From: Puccinia triticina
Taxonomy: Eukaryota > Basidiomycota > Pucciniomycetes > Pucciniales > Pucciniaceae
NCBI RefSeq assembly: GCF_026914185.1
Contig: NC_070574.1
Coordinates: 3,038,501 to 3,102,500 of the forward strand
DNA length: 64,000 nt
Reading direction: 5' to 3'
Each line of letters opens with the position of its first letter. The first letter of the stretch is position 1. Shown piece after piece: positions 55,019 through 64,000 of this stretch. The notes below the pieces were generated by a model. It searched no databases, was not told where the DNA came from, and saw only the letters and a program-made list of their open reading frames with translations. The translations under genes were made by a program, and so were the position numbers.

Positions 55019-56174
55019 TTACCAACTCTTATCATCATCTCAACTGGCAGTTTTCATTCTTCATTCCCTCACTTTTTTCCCCTGTTTTCTTCTTTTCTTT
55101 TCTGCTTCCTTTTTTCTTGTCAATGTCTCAAATTTTGTTGTTCCAGTGAGAAGCCCATTTATACCAACTAATCTCAACCATATCAAACAACTAACTGAGA
55201 GTTTATTCTGATTTTCCCTCCAAATTGTCTCTTAGAAGGTGATTGATCAAATAGATAAATTATGTATTTTGCGGGCCCAGATGCTGCAGTCTCAAACACC
55301 CTCCCATTTTTTCCTCTTCCCAAACCCCTCTGCAGGTACCTTTCATATGGGCAGCCAAAAAACTAGTTCCATACCATCAATCTGAAAACCCTTCCACTCC
55401 AGAGGCAGATCTGGGCCAAAAAAATCTAGATTGCCCCTGGGTTCACAGGAGAGCAACAATTGACAGAAAGTCATCCAACAATCCCTCAATGGATGACTTC
55501 CCTTCAGAACTGCATCCCTCCCAGATTTCAATTTACACAACCCAATTCTTAATTTGTGGCAAAAACAAACATGTTTTCCTAAGCCCTGGGAATTATTGTT
55601 CATGTGCAACAGTTGTTTTTTTGGTAGCTGTCTTGATTCAGGATTTCGAGGGGCATCTAGAGCTCTCTAAATGCCAACAGGAAGTCTTCCTTGAGTCTTC
55701 AGATGTCAGACTACAAAGTAGGTGGTACGGAATTGCATATCAATTATTTTACATCAATCTAACCACAATAAACCACAATAAACGATAATCCATGGCAGCT
55801 TAAATGAGTAAAAAAACTGAACTTTCCTCGAGGCTGGACTCAGAGTCCGACTGCTTGGGATTTATTACTAGTTTGTATGAAAGGGGGATAGACGAGGATA
55901 ACGATAGAGAAAACGATAGTGGTTTGGATGACAGCGCTTTGAGATGAACAAAAATAATCGGAATATTGAGAGTTTGGGAGGGAAAAAAAATCTACTGTAA
56001 CTATGTATGAACGATTTGAGACAAAACGAATGGAGATCAAAGGAACTAGACACCGTGTACCATGTATTACTATCTCATATATATATATGTATCAAGATAT
56101 AGGTGCCAGGTTGAAAAATGGGAGAAAGTGTAGAGAGCTGAGCAATTCAATCCATCAATCACGAGAAAGAAGCA
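55019..56174. other. Intergenic, downstream of the ABC transporter
   Basis: A GGAAGTC-type repeat lies at about 55455-55690. The stretch from about 55800 to 56174 probably contains the transporter's 3' untranslated region. No gene is supported. Confidence 0.4.
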
Positions 56175-59100
56175 TTAATCAGACTTAGACCGAAGGTTTT
56201 TAGCCTGCAAAGCGGATTGTTTTAGTTCATCGTAATGGCCGGACTTTAAGCAAAGCTCTTTGAATGCGGAGGGTTTCTTGACTTGTCCAGTCTCTTGTTC
56301 ACCTTCCTCATCGTCCAAAAGTAGCTTCCAGGGTTCATCAAATTCTAGGACTTCCCCGTCTGCTAAAACCAGCACTTTATCGTAGTCAATTATTGTTTTC
56401 AGCCGATGTGCGATGCATAGAATTGTCGAATTGCCCATTTCTGTTCGGATGGTAGCTTGTATCTTTTCGTCTGATTCGGCGTCTGTCAAATAAGGATAGA
56501 CGCAATTCACACAGATGTAACCCATGAGTACGGGGATGATTAAGCTGCAACACCGCAAAAGACAGACTCACCCAAGCTTGCGGTCGATTCGTCCAGAATG
56601 AGTAAAGCTGAGTTTTCCAATTTCAGGATCGCACGGGCGATCGCCAGGAGCTGGCGTTGACCTAGTGCAGGTTGGAGTAGCAGTTTCATTCGTCGCAGCC
56701 AACATGACAGACGAAGCAGGAAGAAAAACATGACATACCTGTACTGAAGTTCTTCCCACCTTCTTTAACCTCCATGTCTAGACTTGTGATGAACTGTAAA
56801 TCCTGGCCTCTTGAACTGGTCTCAGGTGGTGCGTTTGCAGCGTTACTGCCATTTAGCGGGAGTTCGAATGAAGGAGCAGCCATTCCAACTCGACGCAATG
56901 CATCCCAAACTAGCAAAGAAAAAAGTGCTATCAACTCTACTGCTCGCGCGCATATCACAGATTTAGCAGTCATAACTTACTGCGGCTATCATCATGTTCT
57001 GAGAAGGGATCCAAGTTCCATCGAATTGTTCTGTGATTGGAAACAAAAACCAGAACGTCAGTCTGAGTCGTTGTCTTCCCAAACACATTGACTTGAGGTG
57101 ACTTACGCAGAGAACAACACGCTCTCCTGCGGGATGATAGTCAGTCTACTTCTCAGAGAGGCCAGGTCTAGCTTTGATATATCGAGACCATCAATGAAAA
57201 TGCGGCCGGCCTCGGCTTCGATGAATCGGAAGAAGCTTAGAGCCAATGTACTTTTCCCACTTCCGGTTCGCCCACAAATGCCTATTTTCAAGGAAAATAT
57301 TGCCTCGTCGTCAGCTGCTGAGTCAAAGATACATTTTGCAGATGAATATTTCGGGATGGTAATGACTGACCAATCTTCTCACCGGCTTTGACACTAAAGC
57401 TGACCGACTTCAAGACCGGTGGCAAATGAGGTGCATACCGGGCCGTCAGGCCCTCAACTTCGATGGTTCCTAGTTTTGAAGGCCAGGCGGCGGGCGGCTG
57501 AATCCCATTCTTGGGCTCTTGTTCGACACCAAGATACTCATGAATTCGCTCCATCTTGAGAATCAGGGGAGCAACAGGCGATTAGTTTGGGAACCTTTTG
57601 GCATAGAACAAGTGTCACCCACAGAATTGAAATTTATTTCCTGGAAATAATGCAACAGCTTAGTAAAAATCACAGATTAATTCTAGCAAAACTGTATACA
57701 TACATTCACGCTCCACCATCTGACGATCCACAAGCTGAGGAAATGCACAAGTGCATGATGTTAATGTGGCTTGATTTCCAGAAGACATGATTTCCAGAAG
57801 AATAGAGCCAATCTTACGTTTTCGTGTTAAGAGTGATCACATATGACAACGCAAAACCGGACAAGGCGGCCGGCATATCGCTTTGAATCATATAAACGAC
57901 TACCAGGAAAGTAAAGAGTGCGGCAGCCTACGATGGTATAAAAGGACCGTTGATTCAAAAGTGGGACACCGCCAAACAATTTCTGACTTGAACTTACAGT
58001 ATCAATTCGACAAGAAAGCCATCTGTTGCACATCCATAGCATAAAGAAGGGACGGTTGTATGCGTCGATAAGTTTGAACATCTGCTGAGTGTAACGCCCA
58101 ATATCGCCGTATGCCCTGATTGAAGTGACGCCACCCAAGCCTAAAAGCGAAAGGGATGAGCATGGAAAATTCGTGTATACCAAACCAAATTGCTCACATT
58201 CCGTGCACAGCGAGATCACAGGAGAACGAGAAGTCGACTCGGAACGTTTGATTTCTCTCGTCGAAGCCAGGTATAGATAGCCGATCGCGACGTAGATCAT
58301 ACAAGCTCCCATGGTCGAAACAAGGAATCCCATCGGCAGCACGGCGATGACGACGATCAAAATAGCGATTGTGCCCAAAACATCCTCTGCCATATAAATG
58401 AGCGCATCTGCCAGGTCTCGGTCAACTGTGCGGACATCAGTAGACAGTCGATTGAGCACTCGGCCCATAGGTACAGTGTCGAAAAATCGCACTTGAGAAA
58501 AAAAGAAATCAATCAGCATCTTGTTTTGATATGAGCTATTATGAGTGGTTTGGACGGCTTACCTTGAGCATTGAGAAGTGTGCCGATCAGACGTTCATAT
58601 ATTTTGCGGCCAGCGATAATACTTCGGCAAGTGAAATAAGTCTCTCGAATGAGCTCGAAGGCCAGTGCGAACATACCGGTGAGTAGATATAACAAAATAT
58701 AACGATCTAAACGGGCTTCTCGGCTTGGGTCCTTTTCTGACGAAGAATCTGAGTGAAAATACAGCAGTTCCGGGCTTGTTGATGAAATCTTGGTAGATGT
58801 AACTACACTTGAAATATTGAGTAAGCTGGAAGAAATTGGGCTTGTCGGACCAGGAGATGTTTGATTACTTTCGGCCCATTGCTTGAGGACCCATGTTGAT
58901 AGAACATTTCCCAGTTCCGCCAAAATGAACAAGACAAAAGTGTTGGAAATGGGCATCAAGCCACCCAAACAATCGTAATAGAGTCTGCAACAAACAGACT
59001 TTAGTCAATACGTTCATAAATGCGATACGATAAGCTGCACGAACTTGTAAGTTGTCAGACTGACTGCCCCGACGGCTTGATGCTCTTCCTCGACCAATCT

Positions 59101-62100
59101 TTGGGTTGCCCGCGTCTTGATTTCGACTACTGCGTCCTCCTCGTTCAAAACAGGCTCCGCGAGGTTCTCAATTGTAGGCTCCGGACTAATCTCGGGGGAA
59201 CTTTTCTTGTTTTCGACTTCAGTGTTCTCCGATGTAGAAACCAAGACAGAATCGAGCTTGGGGTCCCCAGCGTGTACAACTTGCCCTCGATCCAAGGAGA
59301 CAACAAACGATGCAGCTGGCATGCACAAGTCGACGGCGTGCGTTACTGAGGAAGGGGGAAGTATTAATAATCGTTAAGCTCCGGGGAAAGTGAAGACACA
59401 CAAGTACTCACCTAGTATACATGTCCGATCCTTCATCAGAGGGCCAATCAACGCATGGTTAAATAAATGTTGGGCGGTATGAGAGTCTACAGCGCTCAAA
59501 ACATCGTCCAATAAGAGAACTTTGGCGGGGGAATATAACCTGAAAGGTCAACAGGATCAGTAATTTCCCAATCTACCGGGCACAATGCATCCATGTGACT
59601 CACGCCCGAGCCAAAGAAATCCTAGCTTTCTGGCCTCCACTCAACACCGTACCTAGAAATGAAAATCAATTAGTGATAAGCCATTGGCCTGGCATGTGCT
59701 TAAAGCATACCTTTGTCGCCGATTTCCGTCAAATCGCCATCAGTAAACGTTGTGAGATCCGAAGCCAATGCACAAGCCTTGAGTACCTGGGTGTATCTTG
59801 TGCGATTCCTGTGTTGGGTGTTGCAGTCGCGGGTCAGCGCATGTGAAAAATCGGAATGATGGACATGTTTTCAAGACCTACATCAAACTACCGTAGAGAA
59901 TGTTATTGCGGATCGAATCAGACAAAAGCCATGGCTGTTGTGGGCAGTACGCGGTAGTGTCGGTGAGTTGAGCGTCAGGATCTAATCCCCAGGCTCTCGA
60001 TACGGGTGAAGGTAAGAACGCTTCTCCGCTAAGCTTGGTAGTTTCGCCAAGGAGCGACAGAAGAAGTGTACCTTTCCCCTGTAATAATGGATCAGTATGC
60101 CTTCATGAATTATTTCTAGGGAGTCTCGACTTACACTGCCAACTATAATAAGCAATTGCCGGATTGATGGAAGTCAGATTCAAATTGTACCATTGGAAAA
60201 TAAATAAAAATGACTCACCTCGCCCTATAATCAAACTGAGTTTCCCTTCGGGGAAAGCAAAGTTAAGCCCACTTAACTTGAATGTGGAGGACTCGATAGT
60301 GGGGCCTGCATCTTCTTGCTTCGCGTCGTAGGTGAACGTAGCATTCTTGAAACCGACGAGTGGGTCTCCTGCTTCAGGTCGGGGCACGGATAATGTGGAG
60401 TACTTTTCTGTCTCTTTTTCATTCAAGAAGGCTTCGATTCGCTTCAAAGAAACATATGATTGCAAGAGTCCAGAGATCATCTACAGGGTGAACCATCAAG
60501 AAAGTCAGTGATTTCCAATGGCCAGCTCAGTATAAAATGTGACGCACCCCGACCAGGACGGAAAGTGGAAACCTGAAGACATTGAACAAGGCCAACGCGG
60601 TAAAAGCCTCTTCTGCTGTTAATGATTTCCCAAAAACCTTTGTGTGCGTGTAAAAGGTCACAATGCTAACAAAGATCGGTACAGAAAATGATACTGTAGA
60701 TTCGCCGATGGTAACTAAGAGGCGCTTGAACAAAACAGCCAATTCTGCTTCACGCAAAACTTGCATCTTTTGTAAAAAGTTTGATTCCTGTTGATGTAAA
60801 ATGTACCTGTCAGATTCCCTTCTGGATCTGCTGTTGGCTCTGCCACGCAGATATGGGACTCACGTACCCAGGCAAAAAATTTAACCACTTTGATATTGTT
60901 GATCACCTCGGTTGCCAGGCCTAACCGTTTATCCGCTGCTGCCATCAGCATGTCTTGATATCCTGTGAAATTCGCACGGAAAAGAACATAAGCCGTCTGC
61001 TGTTCTGTTGAGACAATGTAATATGCGTACTAGCCCAAAGAGCAGTCAAGTAGCTCTGGATAGGTAAGGCGATTACTATGCAAAACATCCCAGCCAAAGC
61101 GCTGTAACCCAGAAGGACGTAAAGATATATACCCGCTAGGATAATCTGAATGGCGCTTTCGGGCCAGAGGAAACTGAGGAAAAGGACATGTCAGGGACAT
61201 GATCAACGGACTAGGACCCAGTTTCACTGACTGAAGGTAGGCACCGATTTCGGCCAAGCTGGCCACATCATTAGAGACGAGGTTGGCAATTTTTCCTGTG
61301 GACGCACTAGCCTCTGGATCTTCCTTTGATGCCGAGCTACTGCCAGTTGAGGAGGATCCATCATCACTCGAGTCTACAACTTCCGCTACTTTCGGATTCA
61401 CGCCAGTTCGCCGAAGAGATTTGGTGAATATTAGAGTAATCAACAAGGCCCGCAAGCGTACCGAGAGACGCCGGCCGATCATAAGACTCTGGTGAGACAA
61501 TAAATAGTAGACATTTTTTAGTATGGGCGAATCAATTTTTTGTATTGCCTATGATGAAGAGAAAATTGAAAATAATCACTAACAGCAGACTGTGAAAAGG
61601 CCAAGAACACTTGAGTCGCAAGCATCCCAAAAGCATACAGCAGGGCCACATGTACTGGTTGTGGATTTTCGCCTGATTTAGATTGAATGTAACCGATGAT
61701 ACGTTGCAAGAAAAACGGGGGCAACAAGGATCCAACGGCGTTGAAATAAGCGAAAAGTTGTTGACTCATGAGGATATTCCTGAAATGCCAGGACAATGCA
61801 CGCAAGAAGCTTGGATTGATGTTTTCTGCTTTATATTCATCTTGGTCTTTTTTCCAACGAAACAGAACTGCCGCAGACTTGTCGTCAACTCGTACATCTG
61901 GAATCGATTCTTCTGTCGCTGTCGATGATTTATGCCGCCATAAGTAGGAATCAGTGTGGATAAAGTAAGCCAAAGATAGCAACGAGCGCCCAGGCTCTAA
62001 TGGACCAGGCCGCTCGACGGCAGGCTGCAATTCCGCAGCTGGGATGGTTGAGCTCGGATGCTTGGGTGCGCCCGGGAGCAGTGTCGTGGGCCTTGGTGTC

Positions 62101-63014
62101 ATTAACTCGAGCACGTTTGCGGTGATCAAGAATGTGAGGGTCAACAAGCGGATGAGCATGAGTTGAGATGTCGCTTCAGCGGTGTGTTGCCCGCTGAAAT
62201 GTTGGAGTAAAATGCTGCGGGTGTCGAGCAACTCAAGAGGCAAGCTGACTAGATAAATGGGCACGGTGCGATATTCTAGCCCAAAATATTTCGGGTCAGG
62301 ATGGGGCTTGTTGCGAATTGTGGATTGGATTTGGATAAAAAGTTTTATGGTTGATATCACTGATACAGACAACCAGAGTATGACAGGGATTAGAAGCCAA
62401 TTCGATCCTGCGTCGGCATCAGTTGAGATGAGGTAACGTGCGAGTGCGGTGAAGAGCATTCCAACCGTGCAAGCGGTGATGGAGAATTCCTTCCAGGATC
62501 TGATCAAGGCGGTAGAATAGCCCGTAGGCTCGGCGCAAGAGTGCAGGTGGATGTTTGGCGGGCATGGAAGATTGTGGAGTCGGAGGAGCTCTTGACGGTC
62601 TTGTTCATCTATTCCCAAGCCGCCCTCGCGCATAACTTCGATAGCAATGATCTGATCTTCAGCTTGAGAGACGGCCTGAGGTCCATTCAAATCGGGGTCT
62701 TTGCGAGTAACTTGAGGAGGGGTGGGGTTGTGCAATGCTTCGTATGGCCTCTTCATCCATGATCCACCAGTGTTCATGCGTCGGATCCATTCCCATAGAC
62801 GGGGAAGACACGGTAGGATGAATGACCCGCCCAGTAGGAAAAGAAGAACTAGAGCAGGCTCGCCGATTAAGTATTTTAGACGAGCACACCGGGTGAAATC
62901 CTGGCCATTCCAGTGCGGCGACGAAGAGTTCCGGCACCAACGATCATCGCCCGAGACTAGAGTGGCGAGTTGATGAGGGGTAACGAGCGATTGAAAGTAT
63001 CTCTGAGAGCGCAT
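56175..63014 (-). CDS. ABCC (MRP-type) full ABC transporter, 23 exons
   Basis: A 1726-residue membrane exporter. Exons: 63014-61584, 61488-61232, 61173-61031, 60962-60868, 60787-60548, 60480-60219, 60142-60135, 60078-59882, 59808-59711, 59652-59604, 59539-59412, 59345-59045, 58984-58563, 58491-58198, 58140-57998, 57927-57818, 57734-57710, 57554-57371, 57281-57107, 57030-56981, 56909-56739, 56661-56572, 56482-56175; every junction keeps frame. Order: N-terminal membrane region (TMD0-like) over the first 350 residues, TMD1, NBD1, TMD2, NBD2. NBD1 has Walker A GRVGSGKGT, Q-loop YCPQQPWLL, signature [14 protein letters not shown] and Walker [16 protein letters not shown] with Asp for the catalytic Glu, as is usual in ABCC NBD1. 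NBD2 is canonical: [43 protein letters not shown]. The substrate is unknown; relatives move glutathione conjugates, drugs or metals at the plasma or vacuolar membrane. Confidence 0.92.
60135..60142 (-). other. 8-nt microexon of the ABCC gene
   Basis: TTGGCAGT, flanked by tattatag and gtaagtcg. It is needed to join the exon ending GGGCGAG (60219) to that starting GGGAAAGG (60078) in frame, and it encodes the central V-G-S of the NBD1 Walker A motif. Confidence 0.8.
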
Positions 63015-64000
63015 CGGCTGGCGGTAGACAGACGGCTATTCGGAGCTGAGGAAAAATGTTCGTGTTGATGTTGGAGGTTTCTCGTGGGCAAAGAGGCAAC
63101 GATTCGAGTACTTAGTATGGGTGGGTGGGCAGCGGGAAGTTGGCAAAGAGGGGAATGAGAATTTATCCGCTCCACCTTGATGTGTTTGAAAATTTCCAGG
63201 TGGATCTTCTATTTTCCCAGGTTGTACTGCAACCCGGTGTGTCTGAAAATTGCTCGGTACGGCTCGGGGGTTGATATTTTGGCCCGCGCGCCGCAATTTG
63301 CTGTGCTCGGTCGGCCCAGTTATCATGCACATGCTTCCTGTTGTGGGGGGATGGAAGCGATGGTAAAGGGGAAATCCCTCAAGGGGCACACACCTGATGC
63401 CCTCAAGTAGTTATCTCCTTCTGTAAACAGGTCCATAAACATTGTTGTGGGAGGATTCCTTTCTGCTCCATGCATTTGGGGCAACACGAAGCCCCCTATA
63501 TTTTTGGGGCAGTCTTTATAACGCACTACCAAAACTTACCACATGCACTCCAGATTTTGATTTATCCAAATGAAATGGTAGTGCAATTGTAGTTCATTCC
63601 ATGAATTTTTGGAGTGAACAGTGCTCCACTCAAAAAAAATTGGAGCATCTGATTGGCCACTCCGAGTCCAAGGAAATGATGTCTCAAAAACATTTGTATC
63701 TCATAGAGAAGAATTTTAAGTAAAAAATATGGGGCAGTCTTTATACACTACCAAAAATGACCACTTGCACTCCAAAGAAGTAGTGTGCTCCTAAGATTCT
63801 TGGAGTGCACAGTGCTCCACTCCAGAGAAATTGGAGGGGCCAACCAGCCACTCCAACCAGCTTCTGGGTGTTTTCTCCTCAGCCCAGGCGCAAACTCCGC
63901 AATATAACTTGCGTTGAAGGGCGCCCAGGACCCTGGATTCCTTGCAACTGTTGGCAATCCAGGCTGGGAAATTTAAGAGGAATGTGATGTGGATCTTTGG
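63015..64000. other. Upstream of the ABCC gene; direct repeats
   Basis: The first few hundred bases presumably hold the ABCC promoter. Two direct copies of a ggggcagtctttata to ccactcc segment lie at about 63506-63662 and 63731-63860, each with a ggagtgcacagtgctccact-type palindrome. No gene is supported. Confidence 0.5.

Noticed and set aside
61173..61280. Apparent frameshift in the ABC transporter
   Set aside because: The frame closes if the donor gtcagtg at 61231 is used; the more obvious donor six bases later gives the wrong phase.

Overview
The window looks like a gene-poor, transposon-rich stretch of a basidiomycete genome, most likely a rust fungus (Pucciniales, Puccinia-like). The grounds are: compact multi-exon genes with short GT-AG introns (mostly 60-120 bp), a chromodomain Ty3/gypsy element, large amounts of non-autonomous DNA transposon sequence, and a cysteine-rich secreted-protein gene of the kind rusts carry. 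This assignment is an inference from gene structure and repeat content, with no species marker.

Layout. 1-8 kb holds a Ty3/gypsy chromovirus on the minus strand (825-8048) with two 656-bp LTRs. 8-19.4 kb is a graveyard of small non-autonomous DNA elements, many with intact target-site duplications (TSDs), nested in each other and carrying minisatellites. 22.8-25.2 kb encodes an HSF-type transcription factor (plus strand). 26.9-28.3 kb is a 1.4-kb foldback element. 29.3-32.1 kb encodes COG6 (minus), divergent from a small SERF/4F5 gene at 32.7-33.1 kb. 33.7-44 kb is again repeats: a MULE-like element, an inverted second copy of the 17.5-19.4 kb element, a CACTA-like element, a Ty1/copia remnant and a 1.9-kb satellite array. 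44.8-45.5 kb encodes a small secreted cysteine-rich protein (plus). 48.1-49.9 kb encodes an Acl4-type ribosomal-protein chaperone (minus). 51-55 kb is repeats. 56.2-63.0 kb encodes a full-length ABCC (MRP-type) transporter in 23 exons (minus).

The five host genes are unrelated housekeeping or accessory genes (heat-shock-type transcription factor, Golgi tethering, proteostasis/SERF, ribosome assembly, membrane transport, secreted protein); nothing indicates a shared pathway or cluster. For the multi-exon genes I reconstructed exons by hand from splice sites, reading frame and family conservation; each full model closes to a multiple of three.

The most notable material is in the repeats. Five insertions start TAGAG, end CTCTA, have 8-bp TSDs (four perfect) and share a GGTACC-cored subterminal motif (hAT-like). 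A separate family starts CAAC, carries dense GTTACG-type palindromes and makes perfect 7-bp TSDs. Related minisatellites recur inside structurally unrelated elements. A solo LTR is demonstrated by comparison with an empty second copy 17 kb away. The transporter has a Walker A motif spread over three exons through an 8-nt microexon.
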